Below, piece after piece: positions 17,621-25,413 of a stretch of 64,000 bases of DNA (position 1 is the stretch's first letter; each line of letters opens with the position of its first letter). Made by a program: the position numbers and the translations under genes. The stretch comes from Azovibrio restrictus DSM 23866. Lineage in GTDB: Bacteria; Pseudomonadota; Gammaproteobacteria; Burkholderiales; Rhodocyclaceae. Below the pieces are notes generated by a model, which was not told where the DNA came from, did no database searches, and worked only from the letters and a program-made list of their open reading frames with translations. Location of the stretch: assembly GCF_000429665.1 (NCBI RefSeq), contig NZ_AUCH01000001.1, positions 1-64,000 on the forward strand. The letters are read 5' to 3'.

Positions 17621-17637
17621 AATTGGTAATACCAATT
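17621..17637. promoter_or_regulatory. LldR/PdhR-type operator O1
   Basis: AATTGGTAATACCAATT is a perfect 7-3-7 palindrome and matches the known target pattern of FadR-family regulators PdhR and LldR (ATTGGT-N3-ACCAAT). It is in the gap between lutA and the divergent regulator gene and probably represses lutA when lactate is absent. Confidence 0.8.
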
Positions 17638-17734
17638 CATCGGTGAGGCGAAAAGTTACATGAATGCAGGGGCTTGGTCAAATTATTTGCGCTTATCCCG
17701 GGGCTTGCCAGGGCTGTTAATGGCGATTAGAATT

Positions 17735-17751
17735 TAGTGGTCTTACCAATT
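17735..17751. promoter_or_regulatory. LldR/PdhR-type operator O2 (imperfect)
   Basis: TGGT-CTT-ACCAATT has a perfect right half (ACCAATT) and an intact inner left half (TGGT), with mismatches in the outer left bases. It lies 20 bases before the regulator's ATG, about 114 bases centre-to-centre from O1, and would allow autoregulation or a DNA loop with O1. Confidence 0.65.
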
Positions 17752-17771
17752 AGGGATGTCCCATCCTCTCC

Positions 17772-18572
17772 ATGCCCCCGAGCAAGCTTTCCGTCCCCAG
17801 GATTTCCGATGCCATCGCCGAGACCCTGGAGCGCCGCATCCTGGAGGGCTCGCTGAAGCCCGGTGACCGCCTACCGCCGGAGCGGGAACTGGCGGCGGAG
17901 CTCGGGGTCTCCCGGCCTTCCCTGCGCGAGGCCATCCAGAAGCTGGCTTCCAAGGGCATGCTGCAGAGCCGCCAGGGCGGCGGTACCTTCGTCACCGACC
18001 GGCTCAATTCCACCTTCTTCGACCCCTGGCAGGAAATGCTGGGGGCTCACCCCAACCTGCGCGAAGACCTGCTGGAATTCCGCCGCATGCTCGAAGGCCA
18101 GATGGCCGAATGGGCCGCCGAACGGCGCACCGACGAGGACATGCAGCGCCTGACCCAGACTTTCGAAGAGCTGCAGGCCGTCTTCGACGGGGAGGACCGC
18201 AAGCGCCAGGCCGCCTGCGACATGGCTTTCCATCAGGCCATCGCCGAGGCTTCCCACAACGCCCTGCTGGGCCACCTGACCTCCACCATGCTGCGCCTGA
18301 TGGAAGAGAACATCTGCCTCAACCTCACCGAACTGGGCAATGTCTCCCGGGCTTTTTCCCTGCTCAAGGCCCAGCACACGGCCCTGTTCGAGGCCATCCG
18401 CGACCGCAAGCCCGGGGCGGCCCGCTCCGCCGCCGAGGTGCATATCGATTTCGTGCACGAGAGCCTGGCCCAGTCCCTGCGCTCCGCCGCCCGCCGGGAA
18501 ACCGCCGCCCGCCGCTTGAAGGGGGGCGATTTCTCCACCGATTCCAGCAATACCCACACATCTTCCAATTGA
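17772..18572 (+). CDS. FadR-family (GntR) transcriptional regulator, LldR/PdhR-like
   Basis: A 266-residue regulator with an N-terminal winged helix (LEGSLKPGDRLPPERELAAE, SRPSLREAI, QGGGTFV) and an all-helical FCD ligand domain (residues 90-240) with the metal-binding His positions (FHQAI, HTALFEAI). In E. coli, LldR responds to lactate and PdhR to pyruvate. Two sites matching their operator lie upstream, and the lut genes are divergent, so lactate or pyruvate control of lutACB and of ppsA is likely. It is followed 19 bases later by ppsA, probably in one transcript. Choice between lactate and pyruvate as inducer cannot be made from sequence. Confidence 0.88.
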   Translation: MPPSKLSVPRISDAIAETLERRILEGSLKPGDRLPPERELAAELGVSRPSLREAIQKLASKGMLQSRQGGGTFVTDRLNSTFFDPWQEMLGAHPNLREDLLEFRRMLEGQMAEWAAERRTDEDMQRLTQTFEELQAVFDGEDRKRQAACDMAFHQAIAEASHNALLGHLTSTMLRLMEENICLNLTELGNVSRAFSLLKAQHTALFEAIRDRKPGAARSAAEVHIDFVHESLAQSLRSAARRETAARRLKGGDFSTDSSNTHTSSN

Positions 18573-18591
18573 TTCCTGAAAGGACTCTGCA

Positions 18592-20967
18592 ATGAGCGAC
18601 AACTACGTCATTCCCTTCGAGCGTCTGCGCATGACGGACGTGGACCAGGTGGGCGGCAAGAATGCCTCCCTGGGCGAGATGATCAGCCAGCTGGCCGACA
18701 CCGGCGTGCGCGTGCCCGGCGGCTTCGCCACCACCGCCCACGCCTACCGGGTGTTCCTGGCCCAGAGCGGCCTGGACAAGAAGATCGCCGACGCCCTGGA
18801 ACACCTGGACGTGGATGACGTGAACGCCCTGGTGGCCTGCGGCGAGCAGATCCGCAAGTGGATCATGGATACCCCTTTCCCGATGGACCTGACCATTGCC
18901 ATTACCGAGCAATATCAGCGCCTTGTGGCCGATTCTTCAAGTGATATGTCGTTCGCGGTGCGCTCCAGCGCCACCGCCGAGGACCTGCCCGACGCCTCCT
19001 TCGCCGGCCAGCAGGAAACCTTCCTCAACATCGTCGGCCTGGACAACATCCTGCACGCCATCAAGGAAGTGTTCGCTTCCCTCTACAACGACCGGGCCAT
19101 CTCCTACCGGGTGCACAAGGGCTTCATCCACGCCGACGTGGCCCTGTCCGCCGGCATCCAGCGCATGGTGCGTTCCGACAAGGGCGCAGCCGGCGTGATG
19201 TTCACCCTGGATACCGAATCCGGTTTCCGCGATGCGGTGTTCGTCACCGCCAGCTACGGCCTGGGCGAGACCGTGGTCCAGGGCGCCGTGAACCCGGACG
19301 AGTTCTACGTGCACAAGCCCATGCTGGCCGCCGGCAAGAAGGCCGTGGTGCGCCGCAACCTGGGTTCCAAGATGATCAAGATGACCTTCTCCGCCGAGAA
19401 GGTGGCGGGCAAGTCCACCATCACCGAGGACGTGGCCGAGGCCGAGCGCATCCGCTTCTCCATCAACGACGCGGAAGTGGAAGAACTGGCCCGCTACGCC
19501 ATGATCATCGAAAAGCACTACCAGCGGCCCATGGACATCGAGTGGGGCAAGGACGGCGTGGACGGCAAGCTGTACATCCTGCAGGCCCGGCCCGAGACCG
19601 TGAAGTCCCAGGAAGGCCACAACCGCCTGGAAAAATTCAAGCTCAAGTCCTTCTCCAAGGTGCTGGCCTCCGGCCGCGCCATCGGCCAGAAGATCGGCGT
19701 GGGCCCGGTGCGCATCGTCCACGACCCCAAGGAAATGGACAAGGTCCAGCCCGGCGACGTGCTGGTGGCCGACATGACCGACCCCAACTGGGAACCGGTG
19801 ATGAAGCGGGCCTCCGCCATCATCACCAACCGGGGCGGCCGCACCTGCCACGCGGCCATCATCGCCCGGGAACTGGGCGTGCCCGCCATCGTCGGCTGCG
19901 GCGATGCCACCGAGACCCTGACCGAAGGCGAGATCGTCACCGCCTCCTGCGCCGAGGGCGACACCGGCCACATCTACCGGGGCAAGCTGGACTTCGAAGT
20001 GGTGACCAAGGACATCTCCGCCATGCCCGACATCCCCGTCAAGGTGATGATGAACGTGGGCAACCCGGAACTGGCCTTCGAATTCTCCCAGCTGCCCAAC
20101 GCCGGCGTCGGCCTAGCCCGGGTGGAGTTCGTCATCAACAACGTGATCGGCATCCACCCCAAGGCCATCCTGGACCTGGAGCGCCTGCCCGCTTCCAAGC
20201 GCGAGGAAATCCAGCGCCGGGCCCGGGGCTACGCCAGCCCGGTGGAATTCTTCGTGGAAAAGCTGGCTGAAGGCGTGGCCACCATCGCCGCCGCCTTCTA
20301 CCCCAAGCCCGTGATCGTGCGCCTCTCCGACTTCAAGTCGAATGAATACCGCAAGCTCCTGGGCGGCGAGCTGTACGAGCCCGAGGAAGAAAACCCCATG
20401 CTGGGCTTCCGCGGCGCCTCCCGCTACATCGCCCAGTCCTTCCGGGACTGCTTCGAGATGGAATGCCGGGCCATGAAGAAGGTGCGCGAGGAAATGGGCC
20501 TCACCAACGTCTGGCTGATGGTGCCCTTCGTACGTACCCTCGAGGAAGGGCAGGGCGTGGTGAACCTGCTGGCCGAGCACGGCCTGAAGCAGGGCGAGAA
20601 CGACCTGAAGCTGATCATGATGTGCGAGATTCCCTCCAACGCCCTGCTGGCCGACGAGTTCCTCGACATCTTCGACGGTTTCTCCATCGGTTCCAACGAC
20701 CTGACCCAGCTCACCCTGGGCCTGGACCGGGACTCCGGCCTGGTGGCCAACCTGTTCGACGAGCGTGACCCGGCCGTGAAGAAGCTCCTGGCCATGGCCA
20801 TCGCCACCGCCAACAAGAAGGGCAAGTACGTGGGCATCTGCGGCCAGGGCCCCTCCGACCATGCCGACTTGGCCGAATGGCTGATGGACCAGGGCATCCA
20901 GAGCATGTCCCTGAACCCGGACACGGTGGTGGATACCTGGCAGCGTCTGGCCAGCCACAAGAAGTAA
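18592..20967 (+). CDS. ppsA: Phosphoenolpyruvate synthase
   Basis: Makes PEP from pyruvate and ATP, releasing AMP and phosphate; needed for gluconeogenesis from lactate or pyruvate. At 791 residues it matches E. coli PpsA (792). An ATP-grasp domain comes first (VGGKNASLGEM and FAVRSSATAEDLPDASFAGQ), then the swivelling phosphohistidine domain with His420 in GGRTCHAAIIAR, and a TIM-barrel PEP-binding domain (GSNDLTQLTLGLDRDS). It follows the LldR-type regulator by 19 bases, which ties it to lactate control, and ends in a strong terminator. Confidence 0.97.
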   Translation: MSDNYVIPFERLRMTDVDQVGGKNASLGEMISQLADTGVRVPGGFATTAHAYRVFLAQSGLDKKIADALEHLDVDDVNALVACGEQIRKWIMDTPFPMDLTIAITEQYQRLVADSSSDMSFAVRSSATAEDLPDASFAGQQETFLNIVGLDNILHAIKEVFASLYNDRAISYRVHKGFIHADVALSAGIQRMVRSDKGAAGVMFTLDTESGFRDAVFVTASYGLGETVVQGAVNPDEFYVHKPMLAAGKKAVVRRNLGSKMIKMTFSAEKVAGKSTITEDVAEAERIRFSINDAEVEELARYAMIIEKHYQRPMDIEWGKDGVDGKLYILQARPETVKSQEGHNRLEKFKLKSFSKVLASGRAIGQKIGVGPVRIVHDPKEMDKVQPGDVLVADMTDPNWEPVMKRASAIITNRGGRTCHAAIIARELGVPAIVGCGDATETLTEGEIVTASCAEGDTGHIYRGKLDFEVVTKDISAMPDIPVKVMMNVGNPELAFEFSQLPNAGVGLARVEFVINNVIGIHPKAILDLERLPASKREEIQRRARGYASPVEFFVEKLAEGVATIAAAFYPKPVIVRLSDFKSNEYRKLLGGELYEPEEENPMLGFRGASRYIAQSFRDCFEMECRAMKKVREEMGLTNVWLMVPFVRTLEEGQGVVNLLAEHGLKQGENDLKLIMMCEIPSNALLADEFLDIFDGFSIGSNDLTQLTLGLDRDSGLVANLFDERDPAVKKLLAMAIATANKKGKYVGICGQGPSDHADLAEWLMDQGIQSMSLNPDTVVDTWQRLASHKK

Positions 20968-20990
20968 GCAAGGGCGGTTGCGCTCAAGAA

Positions 20991-21013
20991 GGCCGGGGAA
21001 ACCCGGCCTTTTT
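20991..21013 (+). terminator. Rho-independent terminator after ppsA
   Basis: GGCCGGG-GAAA-CCCGGCC followed by TTTTT, 24 bases after the ppsA stop codon: a textbook terminator. Confidence 0.92.
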
Positions 21014-21034
21014 CCATGGTCGAGAAGGTTTTTC

Positions 21035-21793
21035 ATGCCCATCAAGTACGCCCGCCGGCTCACCGGCAAGCAGCGCTCCCGGCACGCCAACCGGCACCTG
21101 GGATTTGCCCTGGCCTTCGTGGCCGGAGCCGCCAACGCGGGAGGATTCCTGGCGGTACAGCAATACACCTCCCACATGACCGGCATCGTCTCGGCCATGG
21201 CCGACAACCTGGTGCTGGGCGCCACGGAACTGGCCCTGGGGGGACTGGGCGGGCTGATCTCCTTTCTGTGCGGCGCCATGACCTCCGCCATCCTCATCAA
21301 CTTCTCCCGGCGGCGGCGCCTGCAGGGCGAATACGCCTTGCCCCTGGTGCTGGAGGCCGTGCTGCTGCTCTGTTTCGGCGTGCTCGGGGCGCGTCTGCTG
21401 GCCGTTGAGGGACTGTTCGTCCCCCTCACCGTGATGCTGCTCTGCTTCATCATGGGCCTGCAGAATGCCGTGATCACCAAGCTTTCCCGGGCAGAAATCC
21501 GCACCACCCACATCACCGGCATGGTGACGGACATCGGCATCGAACTGGGCAAGCTGTTCTACCTGAACCGCCATCACACCCAGGAGCAGCCGGTACAGGC
21601 GGATCGGGAACGCTTGCGGGTCAATGCCGGCCTGGTGGGCTGTTTCTTCTGGGGCGGCCTGAGCGGCGCCTGGGGCTTCAAGACCATAGGTTTTCTCTCC
21701 ACCGTGCCCCTGGCCCTGATCCTCCTGTTTCTGGCCCTGGTACCCGTGGTGGATGACATGCTGGGCTCGGCGCGGAGCTGGCGGGATAGCTAG
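21035..21793 (+). CDS. YoaK/DUF1275-family membrane protein
   Basis: A 252-residue integral membrane protein with about six hydrophobic segments. The conserved DUF1275 features are visible: GAANAGGFLAVQQYTSHMTG near the N-terminus and LCFIMGLQNAVITKLS in the centre, ending with GAWGFKTIG. No function is established for the family. ATG 21035 is preferred over upstream in-frame codons because it follows AGAAGG at the right distance and lies beyond the ppsA terminator. It is convergent with dmpR and does not belong clearly to either neighbouring cluster. Confidence 0.85.
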   Translation: MPIKYARRLTGKQRSRHANRHLGFALAFVAGAANAGGFLAVQQYTSHMTGIVSAMADNLVLGATELALGGLGGLISFLCGAMTSAILINFSRRRRLQGEYALPLVLEAVLLLCFGVLGARLLAVEGLFVPLTVMLLCFIMGLQNAVITKLSRAEIRTTHITGMVTDIGIELGKLFYLNRHHTQEQPVQADRERLRVNAGLVGCFFWGGLSGAWGFKTIGFLSTVPLALILLFLALVPVVDDMLGSARSWRDS

Positions 21794-21841
21794 AAGCGCC
21801 GTTCCCCGGCAGCAGAGGCATGTTCTCTCCTGGCGCGGGGA

Positions 21842-23536
21842 TCAGTGGGGAGCAGGAGGGACGCAGGCGCCCGGCTCCTTTTTCAAGCGATAAGCCAGTT
21901 GGGGGCGGGTAATCCCCAGCCTGCGAGCGGCACAGGCCATGTTGCCCTCGGCCCGGCGCATCGATTCGTTGAGCAGCATAGCTTCCAGTTGTTCCAGAGA
22001 CAGCCCGGAAGAGAAGAAGCGCTCAGCCAGTTCTCCTGCTTCCGGGCTGTCCTCCACCTGCAGGTGGCCTGCTGAACAAACCGCGGCATCCTGTTCCCCT
22101 GCCTGGGGAATGTGCGAGAACAGATGCTCCACCTCGATCCAGCCTCCCTGGGGCGCCAGGATCACGCCCCGCTCCAGCATGTTTTCCAGTTCCCGGATGT
22201 TTCCCGGCCAGGGGTGGGCCTTGAGGAACTGCATGGCCTTGTCGGTCACCCCCAGCAGGCGTTTTTCATGCAGGGTATAGAAACGCTCCAGCATGGCCTC
22301 CACCAGCGGGGGGATATCGGCAATGCGCTCCCGCAGGGGAGGGATGTGTATCGGATAGACATTGAGCCGGTAGTAGAGATCAGCCCGGAAGCGGCCCTGG
22401 CCCACGGCCTCATGGAGATTGACGTTGGTCGCCGTGACCAAGCGCACATTGATCTTGCGGGTACGGTCATCCCCCAGGCGCTCGATCTCGCCTTCTTGCA
22501 GCACCCTTAGCAGCTTGGCCTGGGCCGCCAGAGGCAGTTCGCCGATCTCGTCGAGGAAGAGGGTGCCTCCGTCGGCGCGCTCGAACTTGCCCATGCGTGC
22601 CGCCTGGGCTCCCGTATAAGCACCTTTCTCGGCACCGAACAGTTCCGATTCGATCAGGTCGTGGGGCAGGGCGGCACAGTTGATGGCCACGAAAGGCCCA
22701 TTCTTTCTGGCGCTCAGGGCATGGAGGGTGCGGGCAAAACGTTCCTTGCCCACCCCTGTTTCCCCCAGGAGCAGGACGCTCACATTGCTGGCGGCTGCCT
22801 TCTGGACCAGATCGTAGGCCTGCCGGAAAGCACGGGAGGCCCCCACCATATGGGGGGTCAATGTCTGCTGGACGATGCTGCTGCGCAGGTAGTCCACCTG
22901 GTGACGCAGTTCCAGCAGACGGTTGAGCAGGGAGTCCGCTTCGAAATAGGGGGTGTACTCGGCGGCATCATCCCAGGCTTCCACGGGCTTGCCGACGATG
23001 CGGCAGTGATTGGCGCCACTGGCGGCGCATTCCACTTCCCGGAACAGGATGAAGCGGTCCATGAAGGCGCTGGCATAACCGGAGGCGTGGCCAATATGCA
23101 TCCAGCAGGCCGGCTCCGGATCATTGCCGTAGTCCGCCACCTGGGCTTCCGCTTCCCAGGAGCTCTCCCAGAGGAATTCGCCGTAGAAATGGCCTGCAGG
23201 CACGTCGATTTCCAGGGCTACCGGCACCACCCTGGCCACCCCTTCCAGCATGTGCAACTGGGGACCGACAAAAAAACCGTCCTCCAGGCTGCGTCCGGCC
23301 CGGACCCGCTTGGCCAGCTCCGCATCCCGGACTCCCGAAGCGAACCCCATCCGGGTCAGAACCCGGCGGGCATGGTCCCGGCCCACGGAGTCGATCAACT
23401 CCTTGCGCAGCGCCGCCAGGGAAGCGTTGTGCATCAGCACCATGCGGTTTTCCGCCAGCCAGATGGTGCCATCCTTCTCGGAAAAACGGATCAGGGCCCG
23501 CAGGTCCTGGATGTCGGGGTAGTCCTTGATATCCAT
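21842..23536 (-). CDS. dmpR: Sigma54-dependent phenol-sensing activator, DmpR/MopR-like
   Basis: A 564-residue NtrC-class activator, the length of DmpR (563). The N-terminal XylR_N/V4R sensor domain (1-210) keeps all four zinc ligands known from MopR: Cys in ACWMH, Glu and Cys in REVEC, and Cys eight residues later in NHC. Then come the AAA+ domain with Walker A GETGVGKE and the sigma54-contacting loop GAYTGA, and a Fis-type helix-turn-helix. Phenol binding relieves self-inhibition and activates the divergent dmpK promoter. ATG 23536 was chosen over upstream codons because AAGGAG precedes it at six bases and the product then matches DmpR. Confidence 0.93.
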   Translation of the reverse strand: MDIKDYPDIQDLRALIRFSEKDGTIWLAENRMVLMHNASLAALRKELIDSVGRDHARRVLTRMGFASGVRDAELAKRVRAGRSLEDGFFVGPQLHMLEGVARVVPVALEIDVPAGHFYGEFLWESSWEAEAQVADYGNDPEPACWMHIGHASGYASAFMDRFILFREVECAASGANHCRIVGKPVEAWDDAAEYTPYFEADSLLNRLLELRHQVDYLRSSIVQQTLTPHMVGASRAFRQAYDLVQKAAASNVSVLLLGETGVGKERFARTLHALSARKNGPFVAINCAALPHDLIESELFGAEKGAYTGAQAARMGKFERADGGTLFLDEIGELPLAAQAKLLRVLQEGEIERLGDDRTRKINVRLVTATNVNLHEAVGQGRFRADLYYRLNVYPIHIPPLRERIADIPPLVEAMLERFYTLHEKRLLGVTDKAMQFLKAHPWPGNIRELENMLERGVILAPQGGWIEVEHLFSHIPQAGEQDAAVCSAGHLQVEDSPEAGELAERFFSSGLSLEQLEAMLLNESMRRAEGNMACAARRLGITRPQLAYRLKKEPGACVPPAPH

Positions 23537-23589
23537 TTGTCTCCTTCCAGGCCGGTCGTCTGCATGGACGCCAGCTTTTTTCACGGATG

Positions 23590-23602
23590 AAATCTCGAGA
23601 AA
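23590..23602. promoter_or_regulatory. Shared motif AAATCTCGAGAAA, copy 1 (candidate GntR operator)
   Basis: A 13-base sequence centred on the palindrome TCTCGAGA, 54 bases upstream of dmpR. The identical 13 bases recur at 29383-29395 upstream of the GntR gene and the dmpQ promoter. Two exact copies in the two control regions of one pathway suggest a common regulator, most simply the GntR protein encoded at 28564. Confidence 0.5.
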
Positions 23603-23642
23603 TTTCAGAAGGGATTCTGCCACCTTTTGCCGGCAGAAGGCG

Positions 23643-23687
23643 TGATGAATTCATCAACCTAATCGAAACGTCTTTATCAATTGATAA
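23643..23687 (+). promoter_or_regulatory. Two upstream activator palindromes for DmpR
   Basis: TGATGAATTCATCA (23643-23656) and TTATCAATTGATAA (23674-23687) are both perfect palindromes with centres 31 bases apart, about three helical turns. They resemble DmpR/XylR sites (TTGATCAATTGATCAA). They lie about 75-120 bases upstream of the -24 element, as expected for enhancer-type activation. Confidence 0.75.
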
Positions 23688-23732
23688 CTCGGCCATGCCC
23701 GTGGGCCTGCGGCTCACAAATGCATCCATTAA

Positions 23733-23745
23733 AATCAAAGCCTTA
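23733..23745 (+). promoter_or_regulatory. IHF binding site in the dmpK promoter
   Basis: AATCAAAGCCTTA matches the IHF consensus WATCAANNNNTTR at every defined base and lies between the activator palindromes and the -24/-12 promoter, where IHF bends DNA in the related Po and Pu promoters. Confidence 0.7.
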
Positions 23746-23760
23746 CAAAATCAAAACTTC

Positions 23761-23776
23761 TGGCACAGCTCCTGCA
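23761..23776 (+). promoter_or_regulatory. Sigma54 (-24/-12) promoter of the phenol hydroxylase operon
   Basis: TGGCAC-N5-CTGCA fits the consensus TGGCAC-N5-TTGCA with one mismatch, and the GG and GC doublets are correctly spaced. The transcript should begin near 23788, so the in-frame ATG at 23777 cannot start dmpK, supporting ATG 23825. Confidence 0.88.
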
Positions 23777-23824
23777 ATGAGCTCCATGGCCGCCGCCCTG
23801 GCGGCTGCAAAACGGGAGGAGCAG

Positions 23825-24085
23825 ATGTCAGTGACCCATTTCGATACGGCCCGCAAGTACGTGCGGCTCAGCCAGTACCGGGCCGATGGGCTGGTGGAGT
23901 TCGAGTTCGCCGTCGGTGAGCCCGAGCTCTATGTGGAGCTGGTGCTGCCCCGGCCGGCCTTTGCCGACTTTTGCCTGGCCCACCAGGTGATCCTGCTGGA
24001 ACCCAAGGAACCGGAGGCGGGCCCCGTGCCCGACTGGGACTGGCGGATGCAGCAGGCATCCCGGGAAGGGCTGCGCAAGCGTTAA
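23825..24085 (+). CDS. dmpK: Phenol hydroxylase assembly subunit DmpK
   Basis: An 86-residue protein that in Pseudomonas is needed to assemble active phenol hydroxylase, probably helping iron loading of DmpN, but is not part of the working enzyme. The core VEFEFAVGEPELYVELVLP is the DmpK signature. ATG 23825 has a strong GGGAGGAG ribosome site and lies downstream of the sigma54 start point. First gene of dmpKLMNOP; dmpL starts 34 bases after its stop. Confidence 0.9.
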   Translation: MSVTHFDTARKYVRLSQYRADGLVEFEFAVGEPELYVELVLPRPAFADFCLAHQVILLEPKEPEAGPVPDWDWRMQQASREGLRKR

Positions 24086-24119
24086 TCGCAGCAATCCGAT
24101 AATAAAGAGGAGACAAGAC

Positions 24120-25118
24120 ATGCAGATGGATCTTCGCACGGTGGCCATCAAGCCCCTGCGTCAGACGTTCGACCACGTGGCCCGGCGGCTGGGGGCGGAC
24201 AAACCCGCCAGCCGCTACCAGGAAGGCACCCTGGATCTCCAGATGGAGACCAACTTCCACTACCGCCCCCTGTGGGCGCCCGAGTTCGAGATTTTCGACA
24301 AGCGCCGCACCGCCATCGTCATGGCGGACTGGTATGCCTTCAAGGATCCCCGCCAGTTCTACTACGGCACCTACACCCTGGCGCGCGCCAAACTGCAGGA
24401 AACGGCGGAGGGAGATTTCCAGTTCGTGGAGGAGCGGGGGCTGGCTGAACTGCTGCCTGACGAACTGCGCCAGCTGGCCATGGAAATGCTGCTTCCCCTG
24501 CGGCACGTGGCCTGGGGCAGCAACATGAATAACTGCACCATGAGTGACTACGGCTACGGTACGGCCATCACCCAGCCCTGCCTGTATCAGGCCATGGATC
24601 AGCTGGGTATTGCCCAGTACATCTCCCGTCTGGGACTGCTCCTGGGAGAACCTGAGGACCTGGATGCCGCCAAGGCGGCCTGGCTGCAGGCGCCCGAATG
24701 GCAGGGACTACGCCGCTACGTGGAAGACACCCTGGTACTGCAGGACTGGTTCGAACTGTTCGTGGCCCAGAACCTGGTTCTGGATGGGCTTCTGTATCCC
24801 CTGGTCTATGAACATTTCGATCGCTTCCTGGCCTGCCGTGGCGGGCCCACCCTGTCCATGCTCACCCGCTTCCAGAACGAGTGGTTCGCGGAATCCTCCC
24901 GTTGGGTGGACAGCTGCATCAAGGTCGCCGCCGGTGAATCGGCCGCGAACCGGGAACGGCTCGAGGCCTGGTGCGGGCACTGGCTGGAACGTGCCCAGGA
25001 AGCCCTGACACCGCTGGCTGCCCGAGTATTCACCGACGGTGCCGGGGAAGTCATGGCGGAAATCCTCGAACAGTTCCGGCAACGGCTGACCAAGGCCGGT
25101 GTTGGGGGAGGGCAATAA
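24120..25118 (+). CDS. dmpL: Phenol hydroxylase beta (oxygenase) subunit DmpL
   Basis: A 332-residue ferritin-like subunit that pairs with DmpN in the (alpha-beta-gamma)2 hydroxylase; it has no iron site of its own and gives structural support. Recognisable stretches are NFHYRPLWAPEFEIFDKRRT and ADWYAFKDPRQFYYGTYT, and the family length is matched. The gene follows GAGGAGACA and is two bases from dmpM, so the two are translated together. Confidence 0.95.
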   Translation: MQMDLRTVAIKPLRQTFDHVARRLGADKPASRYQEGTLDLQMETNFHYRPLWAPEFEIFDKRRTAIVMADWYAFKDPRQFYYGTYTLARAKLQETAEGDFQFVEERGLAELLPDELRQLAMEMLLPLRHVAWGSNMNNCTMSDYGYGTAITQPCLYQAMDQLGIAQYISRLGLLLGEPEDLDAAKAAWLQAPEWQGLRRYVEDTLVLQDWFELFVAQNLVLDGLLYPLVYEHFDRFLACRGGPTLSMLTRFQNEWFAESSRWVDSCIKVAAGESAANRERLEAWCGHWLERAQEALTPLAARVFTDGAGEVMAEILEQFRQRLTKAGVGGGQ

Positions 25119-25120
25119 GC

Positions 25121-25390
25121 ATGTCCACCGTATTTCTTGCCTTGCAGACCAATGACGATACCCGCCCCCTGATCGAGGCGATCCTGGCAGACAACCCCCA
25201 GGCCGTGCTGCGGGAAGAGCCGGCCATGGTGAAGATCGATGCGGAAGGCTCCCTGGTGGTACGCCGGTCCTCCATCGAAGCCATCCTGGGACGGCCCTTC
25301 GATCTCCAGGAGCTGCAGATCAACCTGATTTCCCTCTCGGGCCACGTGGACGAGACGGATGACGAATTCACCCTGAGCTGGGCCCACTAG
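25121..25390 (+). CDS. dmpM: Phenol hydroxylase regulatory (coupling) protein DmpM
   Basis: An 89-residue MmoB/DmpM effector protein without cofactors that binds the hydroxylase and couples reduction to oxygen activation. The fold signature DETDDEFTLSW is at the C-terminus. ATG 25121, immediately after the dmpL stop, gives the family length; the frame upstream of it overlaps dmpL. Confidence 0.94.
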   Translation: MSTVFLALQTNDDTRPLIEAILADNPQAVLREEPAMVKIDAEGSLVVRRSSIEAILGRPFDLQELQINLISLSGHVDETDDEFTLSWAH

Positions 25391-25413
25391 GCCGGCCCCA
25401 AGGAGCACTGAAC

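Noticed and set aside
23681..23824. Longer dmpK starting upstream, including ATG 23777
   Set aside because: The sigma54 promoter at 23761-23776 places the transcript start downstream of those codons, and ATG 23825 has the strong ribosome site.
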